A stretch of DNA of 64,000 nt from CABMKH01 sp040797625. GTDB taxonomy: Bacteria > Bacillota > Clostridia > Tissierellales > Tissierellaceae. Below are positions 17,017 to 26,147 of this stretch, piece by piece; positions within the stretch are counted from its first letter, which is position 1, and the number at the start of each line of letters is the position of its first letter. Location of the stretch: positions 62,001-126,000 of the forward strand of contig JBQHQH010000003.1 in assembly GCA_052067355.1 (NCBI GenBank), written 5' to 3'. The notes under the pieces were generated by a model. That model did not search any database, was not told where the DNA came from, and was given only the letters and a program-made list of their open reading frames with translations. A program made the translations under genes and the position numbers.

Positions 17017-17745
17017 ATGACAAGTACATCAATGTATATGGCTGAATTTTTAGGAACATTAATACTCATTTTATTAGGGGGAGGAGTAGTAGCCAATGTT
17101 TCCCTAGTAAAGTCAAAGGCTAAAGATGCAGGATGGATTGTAGTAGCAACCGCTTGGGGATTTGCTGTATCTATAGCGGCATATACTACAGGATGGGTAA
17201 GTGGTGCTCACTTAAATCCAGCTTTGACTATTGGATTTGCTGCAATAGGGAATATTCCTTGGTCATTAGTTCCTGGATATATAATAGCTCAAATATTAGG
17301 AGCTATAGCTGGGGCAACTCTAGTATTTTTAGCATTTAGAGATCATTTTATAGAGACAGATGATCCAGATGTTAAGTTAGGAATATTTTGCACATCTCCA
17401 GCCATTAAAAACCACAAGTGGAATATTGTTACGGAGATAATAGGTACTGCCATCTTAGTTTTAGGAATTTTGGGAATAAATAATGGAAATAATGAAGTAG
17501 GGCCTCTAAGCGCTCTATTGGCAGGTATTCTAGTATGGGCAATAGGTTTAAGTCTAGGGGGACCAACGGGATATGCAATAAATCCAGCAAGAGATCTTGG
17601 ACCTAGAATAGCTCACGCATTGCTTCCAATACCAGGAAAAAGAGATTCGGATTGGGGATATGCATTTGTGCCTATTGTAGGGCCCATAATAGGAGGAGTA
17701 TTGGGAGCATTTATTTATAAGTTTTTCTTAGGGTTATGGGTTTAG
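17017..17745 (+). CDS. glpF: Glycerol facilitator (aquaglyceroporin)
   Basis: A 242-aa MIP-family channel with six helices and both signature half-helices, GAHLNPALTIG and GYAINPARDLGPR, the Asp after NPAR marking the glycerol-conducting type. It allows passive glycerol entry before phosphorylation by GlpK. The start at 17017 is chosen because AAAGGGGG lies eight bases upstream; an ATG at 16996 lies ahead of that site. It stands between glpP and glpK. Confidence 0.95.
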   Translation: MTSTSMYMAEFLGTLILILLGGGVVANVSLVKSKAKDAGWIVVATAWGFAVSIAAYTTGWVSGAHLNPALTIGFAAIGNIPWSLVPGYIIAQILGAIAGATLVFLAFRDHFIETDDPDVKLGIFCTSPAIKNHKWNIVTEIIGTAILVLGILGINNGNNEVGPLSALLAGILVWAIGLSLGGPTGYAINPARDLGPRIAHALLPIPGKRDSDWGYAFVPIVGPIIGGVLGAFIYKFFLGLWV

Positions 17746-17888
17746 AGATAAAAGTTGTATAGTACAAAAAAACTTTCATCAGAATATCGTTAAGATGTAT
17801 TTTTGAAACTCGTGAACGGAAGGTTTATATAAACGAATATTCTATAAATGAAAACCTTTCTATTGGTTATAAAAAAGGGGGAAGAGTC

Positions 17889-19394
17889 TTGGAAAAAAAG
17901 TATATAATGGCATTAGATCAAGGAACTACTAGTTCTAGAGCAATAATATTTGACAATAAGGGTGAAGTGGTTAAGGTTGCACAAAATGAATTTACGCAAT
18001 ATTATCCTAAGGCGGGTTGGGTAGAACATGATCCTATGGAAATATGGGGAACTCAATCTGGAGTTGCTAGAGAAGTGTTGGAAACAGCAGGTATTAGGCC
18101 TGAAGAAATTGCTGCAATGGGTATAACAAATCAAAGAGAGACTACAATTGTATGGGATAAGACCACAGGCAGGCCCATATACAATGCAATAGTTTGGCAA
18201 TGTAGGAGAGCGGCAGCAATATGTGATGAGTTAAAGAAAAAAGGACTTGAGGATTATATAAGAAATAATACTGGACTTGTAGTAGATGCTTATTTTTCTG
18301 GAGCTAAGATCAAATGGATACTTGATAATGTGGAAGGAGCTAGAGAAAAGGCTGAAAATGGAGAGCTATTATTTGGAAATGTAGATACATGGCTGATCTG
18401 GAACCTAACAAGAGGAAAAGTTCATGTCACTGACTATTCCAATGCTTCGAGGACTATGATATATAATATCAAGGAATTAAAATGGGATGAAAAGCTATTG
18501 AAGGAGTTAGATATTCCAGCTTCAATGCTTCCAGAGGTTAAACAGTCTAGTGAAATCTATGGAGTGACAGATCCTCATACCTTTGGAGGAGCAGAGATAC
18601 CTATAGCAGGAATAGCAGGGGACCAACAGGCAGCCTTATTTGGGCAAGCTTGTTTTGAGCCAGGAATGGCAAAGAACACATATGGTACAGGATGCTTTAT
18701 GTTGATGAATACAGGGGAAGAGATGATAACTTCCCAAAACGGACTAATTACAACAATAGCGTGGGGAGTAGATGGAAAAGTAGAATATGCTCTTGAGGGA
18801 AGTATATTTGTAGCTGGTGCTATTGTTCAGTGGTTAAGAGATGAGTTGAGACTTATAACCGATGCAAGTGATAGTGAATATTTTGCAAATAAGGTAGAGG
18901 ATAATAATGGAGTATATATAGTACCTGCTTTTGTAGGACTAGGGGCACCGTATTGGGATATGTATGCTAGGGGAACAATGGTAGGTCTAACTAGGGGTTC
19001 AAACAGAGAACATATAATTAGAGCTGCACTAGAGTCCATCGCTTACCAGACTAGAGATGTCTTAGAAGCAATGCAGGAAGATTCAGGAATTGAACTTCAA
19101 ACATTAAAGGTAGATGGTGGAGCAGTAGCAAATAATTTCTTGATGCAATTTCAATCTGATATCCTAGATGTTCCAGTATATAGGCCAAATGTAGTAGAGA
19201 CAACAGCTCTTGGTGCAGCATATTTAGCAGGTTTAGCTGTTGGTTTCTGGGAGAGCAAAGATGATATCATAAAAAGATGGAGCATAGATAGGATATTTGA
19301 ATCAGAAATGAAAAAGGAAGATAGAGATAAATTCTATAGAGGTTGGAAGAAGGCAGTTACTAGGTCGTTGGAGTGGGAAGAAGCAGAAATGTAG
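17889..19394 (+). CDS. glpK: Glycerol kinase
   Basis: A 501-aa FGGY kinase that phosphorylates glycerol to sn-glycerol-3-phosphate. It opens with MALDQGTTSSRAIIFD and shows GITNQRETTIVWD, the YSNASRTMIYNI block, GIAGDQQAALFGQ, and the late motif LKVDGGAVANNFLMQFQSDI. Length is normal for GlpK. It starts with TTG at 17889 behind AAAAAGGGGG. The 143 bases after glpF contain an AAGGTTT/AAACCTT inverted repeat (17820-17858) of unknown role. Its product is the substrate of GlpA and the presumed effector of GlpP. Confidence 0.96.
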   Translation: MEKKYIMALDQGTTSSRAIIFDNKGEVVKVAQNEFTQYYPKAGWVEHDPMEIWGTQSGVAREVLETAGIRPEEIAAMGITNQRETTIVWDKTTGRPIYNAIVWQCRRAAAICDELKKKGLEDYIRNNTGLVVDAYFSGAKIKWILDNVEGAREKAENGELLFGNVDTWLIWNLTRGKVHVTDYSNASRTMIYNIKELKWDEKLLKELDIPASMLPEVKQSSEIYGVTDPHTFGGAEIPIAGIAGDQQAALFGQACFEPGMAKNTYGTGCFMLMNTGEEMITSQNGLITTIAWGVDGKVEYALEGSIFVAGAIVQWLRDELRLITDASDSEYFANKVEDNNGVYIVPAFVGLGAPYWDMYARGTMVGLTRGSNREHIIRAALESIAYQTRDVLEAMQEDSGIELQTLKVDGGAVANNFLMQFQSDILDVPVYRPNVVETTALGAAYLAGLAVGFWESKDDIIKRWSIDRIFESEMKKEDRDKFYRGWKKAVTRSLEWEEAEM

Positions 19395-19460
19395 AAATTA
19401 ATCCTTGACTATTTTCTGTTACCATGGTATCATTGATACAATTAAAACTTAATAAAAATC

Positions 19461-19663
19461 CTCATCCTTCCAGGGTGAGGTAGAGGCGCGATATTTATTA
19501 GTAACCATATAGAGGCCGGAAGCCTATGACATATGGAGAAAGGGGATATCGCCGAAGTCTTAGATATCCAAAATCTATGGCTGGGTCTATATCGAACAGG
19601 TATAGGACTGTCATCAAGGTATATGCTCGATACTTTGATGTTGTGCTATCTCACACATTGAGC
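19461..19663 (+). ncRNA. Lysine riboswitch (L box)
   Basis: Conserved lysine-aptamer strings appear in order: TAGAGGCGCGA, GAAAGGGGATATCGCCGAAG, GGCTGGGTCTATATCG and GGACTGTCATCAAGG. The closing helix P1 is GTGAGGTAG (19475-19483) with CTATCTCAC (19646-19654). The downstream genes form an amino-acid ABC importer, so lysine-repressed lysine uptake is expected. A short CCTCATCC/GGGTGAGG hairpin just upstream shares bases with P1 and may compete with it. Confidence 0.93.
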
Positions 19664-19704
19664 AAAAAAGGAAGAGGATTATCTTTAGCTTTGCTATACG
19701 CATA

Positions 19705-19738
19705 TAAACGCTTGATAATCTATCAGGCGTTTTTTTAT
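19705..19738 (+). terminator. Terminator of the lysine riboswitch
   Basis: ACGCTTGAT and ATCAGGCGT pair around an AATCT loop and run into TTTTTTT. It lies between the aptamer and the binding-protein gene, as expected for transcriptional control. Confidence 0.85.
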
Positions 19739-19760
19739 TACAAAAAAAGGAGAGATTATA

Positions 19761-20624
19761 ATGAGAAAAAGATTATTTATGTTAGTTATGATATTTGTCT
19801 TGGTGCCTATGGTATTAGTAGGATGTGGTGGAGGAGATGCAAAAGTAGATGGAGGAGAAGTCCAAGGAGGCACACAGGGAAATGGAAATAATACATTTAA
19901 AGTTGGATTAGAAGCTGGATATGCGCCGTTTAATTGGACTCAATTAGATGATTCAAATGGTGGAGTTAAAATTGAAGATAATGCGGAATATGCAGGTGGT
20001 TATGATGTAGAAATAGCTAAGAGGATAGCAGAAGGATTAGGAAAGGAATTAGTAATTGTAAAGACTGAATGGGATGGATTGCTTCCAGCTTTAACATCAG
20101 GAACTATAGATGCAATCATTGCAGGTATGTCACCAACAGAAGAACGTTTAGAATCTATTGATTTTAGCGATGTATATTATACTTCAGACTTAGTTATGGT
20201 AGTAAGAAAAGGTGGTAAATATGAATCAGCTAAGTCTATTCAGGACTTTAGTGGAGCTAAGATAACCGGTCAATTAAATACATTTCACTATACTGTGATA
20301 GAGCAGATTGATGGAGTAATTAAGGAAACTGCTATGTCAGACTTTCCGGCTATGAGAGTTGCTTTACAATCTGGAATTATAGATGGATATGTGTCAGAAC
20401 GACCAGAAGGCGTCAGTGCAACTAGTGCCAATGATAATTTTATGATGATTGAATTCCAAGACGGATTTGTGACATCTCCTGATGACACAGCAATTGCTGT
20501 AGGAGTTAAAAAAGGCAGCGATTTAACTGAAAAAATAAATGAAATTTTATCTACAATATCTGAAGAAGAACGTCAAGAGATAATGGATGAGGCTATAATG
20601 AACCAACCTGCAGCTCAAGACTAA
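19761..20624 (+). CDS. Amino-acid ABC transporter substrate-binding lipoprotein (probably lysine)
   Basis: A 287-aa family 3 solute-binding lipoprotein: lipobox LVGC, Gly-rich linker, then FKVGLEAGYAPFNW at the start of the fold and GGYDVEIAKRIAEGL, WDGLLPALTSGTIDAIIAGMSPTEER and FSDVYYTSDLVMV. This is the polar amino-acid pattern. The lysine riboswitch directly upstream makes lysine the best guess for the substrate. It is separated from the permease gene by a long inverted repeat. Confidence 0.92.
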   Translation: MRKRLFMLVMIFVLVPMVLVGCGGGDAKVDGGEVQGGTQGNGNNTFKVGLEAGYAPFNWTQLDDSNGGVKIEDNAEYAGGYDVEIAKRIAEGLGKELVIVKTEWDGLLPALTSGTIDAIIAGMSPTEERLESIDFSDVYYTSDLVMVVRKGGKYESAKSIQDFSGAKITGQLNTFHYTVIEQIDGVIKETAMSDFPAMRVALQSGIIDGYVSERPEGVSATSANDNFMMIEFQDGFVTSPDDTAIAVGVKKGSDLTEKINEILSTISEEERQEIMDEAIMNQPAAQD

Positions 20625-20633
20625 TCAGTTAAT

Positions 20634-20706
20634 CATGTAAAACTGACTATATAAGATAGTTAGTTGAGATTGTTGATAAAGTCTTAAAATAGTCAGTTTT
20701 ACCATG
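20634..20706 (+). promoter_or_regulatory. Intercistronic inverted repeat after the lysine-binding-protein gene
   Basis: CATGTAAAACTGACTAT (20634-20650) pairs with ATAGTCAGTTTTACCATG (20689-20706), with one bulge, around a 38-base loop. It lies inside the ABC operon and has no T-run. It probably sets differential expression of the binding protein relative to permease and ATPase. Confidence 0.7.
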
Positions 20707-20726
20707 TAGTCATAGGAGGGAAAAAT

Positions 20727-21518
20727 ATGAGTTTTGGATTGGTAAAGAAGATATTTTTAAGAAATTGGCCCATGTTTTTACGTGGTTCATATATGACACT
20801 TTTGATTTCCATTACTAGTACTATTTTAGGTGCAATAATAGGATTGATTATTGGAGTTATACGTACTATACCAGTACCTGAGAGAGGAATAAAGAAATGG
20901 GTTTTAAAGGTAATAAACTGGACACTTTCTGCATATATAGAGTTCTTTCGTGGAACTCCTATGATGGTTCAGTCTATGGTAATATATTATGGAGTAGCAG
21001 AGGCTTTTGGTATACAATTAAATAGATTATTAGCCGCAATATTTATAGTGTCCATAAATACAGGAGCATATATGGCAGAGATAGTGCGTGGTGGAATAGT
21101 ATCCATAGATGAAGGACAATTTGAAGCAGCTCATGCATTGGGAATGAATCATGTTCAAACTATGTTTAATGTAGTTTTACCGCAGGTAATTAGAAATATT
21201 TTGCCAGCTACAGGAAATGAATTTGTAGTCAATATAAAGGACACATCAGTATTAAATGTAATCAGTATAACAGAACTTTATTTTCAGACGAAGTCAATTG
21301 CTGGAAATACCTTTAAATTCTTTGAACCTTATTTTATCACCTGTATTATATATTTTATAATGACTTTTACAGTGACTAGGATATTAAGAGCTATTGAAAG
21401 AAGATTAGATGGTCCAAAGAACTATAATATCATAGGAAATCAAATGCAGGTTCAAAGGCCTGAGGATATATTAGAAAAGAGAAAACAAAATAAGGATGAA
21501 GGTAAAATAGGGGTCTAG
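20727..21518 (+). CDS. Amino-acid ABC transporter permease
   Basis: A 263-aa HisM/GlnP-type permease. The N-terminal MTLLISITSTILGAIIGLIIG helix, ELFRGTPMMVQSMV-like segment (here EFFRGTPMMVQ), and EAAHALGMNHVQTMFNVVLPQ (EAA loop that contacts the ATPase) are diagnostic. It also has NEFVVNIKDTSVLNVISI. It runs directly into the ATPase gene (16-base gap) and is under the lysine riboswitch. Confidence 0.94.
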   Translation: MSFGLVKKIFLRNWPMFLRGSYMTLLISITSTILGAIIGLIIGVIRTIPVPERGIKKWVLKVINWTLSAYIEFFRGTPMMVQSMVIYYGVAEAFGIQLNRLLAAIFIVSINTGAYMAEIVRGGIVSIDEGQFEAAHALGMNHVQTMFNVVLPQVIRNILPATGNEFVVNIKDTSVLNVISITELYFQTKSIAGNTFKFFEPYFITCIIYFIMTFTVTRILRAIERRLDGPKNYNIIGNQMQVQRPEDILEKRKQNKDEGKIGV

Positions 21519-21533
21519 AATAGAGGTGAAAAT

Positions 21534-22268
21534 ATGGAGAAGATAATAGATATTCAACATTTAAATAAATCATTTGGAGAGAATGAAGTATTAAAAGATA
21601 TTAATTTTTCAGTAGATAAGGGAGAAGTAGTATGCATAATTGGCTCATCTGGTTCGGGAAAGTCTACACTTCTTCGTTGCGTCAATCTTCTAGAAAAACC
21701 TAGTGGAGGAAAGATCTTATACAATGGAGAAGATATTTTAGATAGGGATAATGATATATATGCTCATAGAGCAAAGCTTGGAATGGTATTTCAGCAATTC
21801 AATCTATTTGACAATATGAATGTGTTGGATAATTGTACAGTTGGTCAGATTAAGGTATTGAAACGATCTAAGAGAGAGTCAGAAGAAAAGGCCATGAGAT
21901 ATTTAGATATAGTAGGTATGGCTCAATATATAAATGCAAAACCAAGACAGCTATCAGGAGGGCAAAAACAAAGGGTTGCTATTGCAAGGGCGTTGTCTAT
22001 GGAACCAGATGCAATGTTATTTGATGAACCTACATCAGCTCTTGATCCAGAGATGGTAGGAGATGTACTAGAAGTTATGAAGGACCTAGCTAATACTGGT
22101 TTGACCATGCTAGTAGTAACTCATGAAATGGATTTTGCAAGAGAGGTATCCGATAGGGTTGTATTTATGGATAAAGGAGTCATAGCAGAAGAGGGAACTC
22201 CTGAAGAGATATTCAACAATCCTAGAGAGGAAAGAACTAGAGAATTTTTAAGACGTGTATTGAAATAG
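21534..22268 (+). CDS. Amino-acid ABC transporter ATP-binding protein
   Basis: A 244-aa GlnQ/HisP-type ATPase. Walker A IGSSGSGKSTLLRCVN, Q-loop FQQFNLFDNM, signature LSGGQKQRVAIARAL, Walker B AMLFDEPTSALDPEMV and switch His VVTHEM are all intact. It is the third gene of the lysine-riboswitch operon; a terminator follows the stop. Confidence 0.95.
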   Translation: MEKIIDIQHLNKSFGENEVLKDINFSVDKGEVVCIIGSSGSGKSTLLRCVNLLEKPSGGKILYNGEDILDRDNDIYAHRAKLGMVFQQFNLFDNMNVLDNCTVGQIKVLKRSKRESEEKAMRYLDIVGMAQYINAKPRQLSGGQKQRVAIARALSMEPDAMLFDEPTSALDPEMVGDVLEVMKDLANTGLTMLVVTHEMDFAREVSDRVVFMDKGVIAEEGTPEEIFNNPREERTREFLRRVLK

Positions 22269-22271
22269 TAT

Positions 22272-22308
22272 TGAATTCCCTGTATTTTTAAATATGGGGA
22301 ATTTTTTT
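22272..22308 (+). terminator. Terminator after the lysine ABC operon
   Basis: AATTCCC and GGGGAATT pair across an A/T loop and are followed by a run of T. It begins four bases after the ATPase stop codon. Confidence 0.85.
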
Positions 22309-22466
22309 GCCTCTTTAATTTTAACGGACTAAAGTCACAAAAAATGTCCAAAGTAAAATCAGCAGGTAATAGACTTAAAAGCCCATAATATCTTGTTTAT
22401 TGAATATATATATATTAAAATTACATTACATAATGATTCTAAATTTTCAGAAAGGAAGTGGATAAA

Positions 22467-24038
22467 TTGTCAAAGCAGGGAAGATTTAGTGAGAACATTC
22501 AAAGATTTGGCCGTTCATTATTACTGCCTATAGCTGTGATGGCACCAGTAGGTATGGTGTTGGGTTTGACAGGAGCTCTAGTACAGGGCTATATGATTGA
22601 GAGAGTACCATTTCTAGGAAATCAAGCTCTTCAAACTATCTTAGTAGGTTTAAGAAGTATTGCGGATGTAATATTTGGGAACATCCCAATATTGTTTGCC
22701 ATGGGCGTTGCCTATGGAGTTTCAAAAAAGGAAAAAGGTATTTCGGTATTTTCATCTATTATCTCATATTTAATATTAAATGCAACTATCAATGTATGGT
22801 TAAAGTCAACAGGAAACTTAGCATCTGCAGAAGAAATGGCACAAGTAGGCCAAGGGATGGTATTAGGGGTTCAAACCCTTAGACTTGATGTACTTGGTGG
22901 TATTATCAGTGGACTTATAGCAGCTTGGTTAACTGATAAATACCATGAGAAAGAATTGCCAATAGCCTTTGCTTTCTTTAGTGGTAAAAAGTTTGTGCCT
23001 ATAGTTACAATTGGAGTTACTATTTTAGCTGGGCTTATAATTCCATTTTTCTGGCAGTTTATAACTAAGGGACTTATATCTATGTCTTCGCTTATTTTAA
23101 GTGGATATGTAGGAGTGTTTTTAAACATTGTCATGGTAAGGCTTTTAATACCATTTGGACTTCATCATGTATGGAGTGCTATGCTTAGATTCACTCCTGC
23201 TGGTGGAACTTATATGATAGGTGGAGAGAGCTTTGTAGGAGTGTTACCTGCACTTAATAAGATATTGTTTGATCTAGGTCCGTCCCATGAAGCTTGGGAA
23301 ATGGTTCCCAGTCTAACTAGATTTATGGCTCAGAATCAAATGTTGGTTACTCTATTTATGATTCCGGCCATAGGGCTTGCTATGTATAAGACATCTTTCC
23401 ATAAAAATAGAAAATTTGTAAAGGGCATTATCATAACTATGGTATTGACTCCATTTTTAGGTAATATTACTGAACCTATGGAATTCTCATTTCTATTTAT
23501 AGCACCATTACTATATGTATGGTATGTATTTTTAGCTGCATCAGGAGCTGTAGCATTGGCTATGTTAAAGACAGGAGTAGGCTATATTAGAGGAACTATA
23601 TTTGACTTTGCCATATTTGGTCTTATGTATGAGAATACCAGATGGTATAATCTATTTATAGTAGGAATTCCTCTAGCTCTAGTAACATATTTTTCATTTA
23701 GTTGGGCAATCAAAAAGTGGAATATACCTACACCTGGTCGTGAAGAAGATGAGATGGAATACAATACTCTACTGAAAGAAAAGAGATATGATGAAGTTGC
23801 AAGAATAGTAATAGAGGCAATAGGAGGAAAGGCAAATATAGTAAATGTGGAAAACTGCGTTACTAGGCTTAGGATAGATTTAAAGGATATGCATATAGTT
23901 GATAAGGAAAGACTTAAGGAATCAGGAACATCAGGTATATTCTTCCCAGCCAAAAACCATATTCACATAGTATTTGGACCTAATGTAGAGTTTGTGAAAA
24001 ATGCTGTAGATAGAGAACTACAAGGGGAGTTGGCATAG
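22467..24038 (+). CDS. PTS EIICB transporter, glucose/alpha-glucoside superfamily
   Basis: A 523-aa phosphotransferase permease. The EIIC domain (about 430 aa, ten helices) has LLLPIAVMAPVGMVLG, PFGLHHVWSAMLRF and GNITEPMEFSFLF; the C-terminal EIIB domain carries the phosphorylated Cys in VENCVTRLRIDLKD. No EIIA is present, so a shared one must serve. The TTG at 22467 is preferred: AAAGGA is ten bases upstream, whereas the GTG at 22458 is too close. The neighbours (RpiR regulator, GH4, NagA-like) point to a phosphorylated alpha-linked disaccharide, perhaps with an N-acetylated sugar. Confidence 0.9.
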   Translation: MSKQGRFSENIQRFGRSLLLPIAVMAPVGMVLGLTGALVQGYMIERVPFLGNQALQTILVGLRSIADVIFGNIPILFAMGVAYGVSKKEKGISVFSSIISYLILNATINVWLKSTGNLASAEEMAQVGQGMVLGVQTLRLDVLGGIISGLIAAWLTDKYHEKELPIAFAFFSGKKFVPIVTIGVTILAGLIIPFFWQFITKGLISMSSLILSGYVGVFLNIVMVRLLIPFGLHHVWSAMLRFTPAGGTYMIGGESFVGVLPALNKILFDLGPSHEAWEMVPSLTRFMAQNQMLVTLFMIPAIGLAMYKTSFHKNRKFVKGIIITMVLTPFLGNITEPMEFSFLFIAPLLYVWYVFLAASGAVALAMLKTGVGYIRGTIFDFAIFGLMYENTRWYNLFIVGIPLALVTYFSFSWAIKKWNIPTPGREEDEMEYNTLLKEKRYDEVARIVIEAIGGKANIVNVENCVTRLRIDLKDMHIVDKERLKESGTSGIFFPAKNHIHIVFGPNVEFVKNAVDRELQGELA

Positions 24039-24040
24039 AA

Positions 24041-24796
24041 TTGAAATTGAGTAGATTGACAGAGAGATATGATGAGTTAACAGATCTTGAAAAGAAAATA
24101 GTAGAATATATAATAAGTAATCCGGACAGGGTTCAGGATTCATCTGCAAATGAAGTGGCAGATACGCTTTATGTATCTAAGACCACCATTATCAATCTGT
24201 CTAAAAAACTCGGCTTTGAAGGATACAGTGAGTTGAGATATTATCTAAAGGACTATTTGGCAAATAAGAAGGATATGGGTTTTGGTCTATCATTTGAAGA
24301 TATACTGTATAGAATCAATACAGAAGTGACCAAGACTCTATCCCTTCAAAGTGAAGAAAATGTGGAGAAAATAGCAAGAAGAATTATAAGTTCTAGAATA
24401 GTGTATGTAGTAGGAAGGGGGGCCTCAGAGCCAATAGCAAATCTATTGAGTTCTAGGTTAGCTCTTTTAAACATCAAGGCAATTTTGATTGCTGATCCAA
24501 ATATAATTGATGTGCTTGGAGATTCTCTAGATCCAGATGAAACTGTAATAGTCATGTCTATATCTGGAGAAACAGAAAGGATATTGACCATAACAAAGAC
24601 TGCAAGAACAAGAGGAGTAGATGTAATAGCACTTACCTCTTTTCCAAACAATTCTTTGCAGAAAATAGCAAATTACAATATGTTTTGTTTTGCTGATGAT
24701 ACTAAGACAGCATACAATGACTTGATTTCAAGAATTGGGCTACACACTTTAGTTCAAATATTGATTTCATATATTGAAATGACAGATAAGGAGTGA
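24041..24796 (+). CDS. RpiR-family transcriptional regulator (HTH and SIS domains)
   Basis: A 251-aa regulator: N-terminal RpiR helix-turn-helix (residues 1-75, with SSANEVADTLYVSKTTIINLSKKLGF shared between two helices) and a C-terminal SIS sugar-phosphate-binding domain (VYVVGRGASEPIANLLSSRL and VIVMSISGETERILTITK). The TTG start is two bases after the EIICB stop, so it is translated as part of the PTS operon and probably senses the imported sugar phosphate. Confidence 0.93.
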   Translation: MKLSRLTERYDELTDLEKKIVEYIISNPDRVQDSSANEVADTLYVSKTTIINLSKKLGFEGYSELRYYLKDYLANKKDMGFGLSFEDILYRINTEVTKTLSLQSEENVEKIARRIISSRIVYVVGRGASEPIANLLSSRLALLNIKAILIADPNIIDVLGDSLDPDETVIVMSISGETERILTITKTARTRGVDVIALTSFPNNSLQKIANYNMFCFADDTKTAYNDLISRIGLHTLVQILISYIEMTDKE

Positions 24797-24800
24797 TTTT

Positions 24801-26135
24801 GTGAAACGTAGACAACTAGGGGTTACAATAGTAGGGGCTGGTAGTACTAGGACTCCAGCACTTATTGGTAGCCTAATTAACTATAAAGAGAGATTTCCAT
24901 TGAGAAAATTGATTTTATTCGATATAGATAAGAGTAGAATGGAAGTTCAAGAAGACTATATTAGACTTACAATGGAAAAATATTGTCCAGATGTAGAGAT
25001 TGAATTTACTGATGATGAAGATAAGGCATATATAGATATAGATTATGTATTTGTACAGATGAGGGTAGGCGGCTTTGAAATGAGACGTCATGATGAGAGG
25101 ATACCACTAAAATATGACTTAATAGGGCAAGAGACATGCGGTCCAGGTGGATTTGCCTATGGGATGAGATCAATAAAACCTATGATTCATATGGTAGAAA
25201 AGATAAGGGAATATAACAAGGATGCATGGATTTTAAATTATACTAATCCTGCAGCCATAGTTGGGCTTGCATTATCTAAGGTATTTCCACATGATGATAG
25301 GATATTGAATATGTGTGATCAGCCTTATTCTATGATAAAGTCTTTTGCTAAAATATTGGATGTAGATATGTATGATATTGAACCTAGATATTTTGGACTT
25401 AATCACTTTGGTTGGTTTACAAAGTTATATAATGGAAAGACAGGTGAGGATCTACTACCAAGGTTAAAGGAACATCTAGTAGAACATGAATTTAAGCCAT
25501 TTAATGCAGAACAAAGAGATAAATCTTGGTTAGATACCTATAAGAATGTAAATAGAATGATGAAGTTTTTCCCAGAGTATCTACCAAATACCTACTTGCA
25601 ATACTATTTCTTTGCAGATGATATAGCAAAGGCAAGTGACCCTAATTTTACTAGAGCTGATGAGGCGACTAGGGGTAGGGAAAAACAGGTACTAGATATT
25701 TGTAAAAAAGCTAAAGAACAACAATCTCTTGATGATATTCCATTATTGATAGGTGAAGTTCATGGAAATATGATGGTGGAGGTGGCCGAATCTATTGCTT
25801 TTGACTTAAAAAAGGTATTTGTATTAATGGGTGCAAATAAGGGAAGAAAGATTATACCAAATATGCCTGAAGATGCCTTTGTAGAAGTAGCAGGAGAATT
25901 GACCAAAGATGGGGCTATACTTTACCCATATGGGGAAATAAAGACATTTTATAAAGGACTTATGGAAACTCAACACGCTTATGAAAAATTAACTGTAGAG
26001 GCATGCTTGGAATCTGACTATCAAAAGGCATTAGAGGCCCTTACATTAAATCGTGCAATTGCAAGTCCAGATAAGGCTAAAGCTGTATTAGATGATTTAA
26101 TGGAAGCAAATAAGGATTATTGGTATCTAAAATAG
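24801..26135 (+). CDS. Glycoside hydrolase family 4, 6-phospho-alpha-glucosidase type
   Basis: A 444-aa GH4 enzyme using NAD and a divalent metal to split 6-phospho-glycosides. The N-terminal VTIVGAGSTRTPALIGSLI is the NAD site, with WILNYTNPAAIV, NMCDQPYSM and GLNHFGWF following. CDxP at the metal-binding Cys matches the phospho-alpha-glucosidase subgroup (CDMP in MalH/GlvA) rather than CNxP of phospho-beta-glucosidases; this subgroup rule is from memory. The GTG start lies four bases after the regulator stop. It presumably hydrolyses the product of the adjacent PTS. Confidence 0.88.
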   Translation: MKRRQLGVTIVGAGSTRTPALIGSLINYKERFPLRKLILFDIDKSRMEVQEDYIRLTMEKYCPDVEIEFTDDEDKAYIDIDYVFVQMRVGGFEMRRHDERIPLKYDLIGQETCGPGGFAYGMRSIKPMIHMVEKIREYNKDAWILNYTNPAAIVGLALSKVFPHDDRILNMCDQPYSMIKSFAKILDVDMYDIEPRYFGLNHFGWFTKLYNGKTGEDLLPRLKEHLVEHEFKPFNAEQRDKSWLDTYKNVNRMMKFFPEYLPNTYLQYYFFADDIAKASDPNFTRADEATRGREKQVLDICKKAKEQQSLDDIPLLIGEVHGNMMVEVAESIAFDLKKVFVLMGANKGRKIIPNMPEDAFVEVAGELTKDGAILYPYGEIKTFYKGLMETQHAYEKLTVEACLESDYQKALEALTLNRAIASPDKAKAVLDDLMEANKDYWYLK

Positions 26136-26147
26136 GGAGTTGATGAC

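Noticed and set aside
17133..17339. 68-codon frame within glpF
   Set aside because: Out-of-frame shadow of a complete aquaporin gene, with no start signal.
19526..19891. 121-codon open frame upstream of the lysine-binding protein
   Set aside because: It runs through the lysine riboswitch and its terminator, so the sequence is constrained as RNA, not protein.
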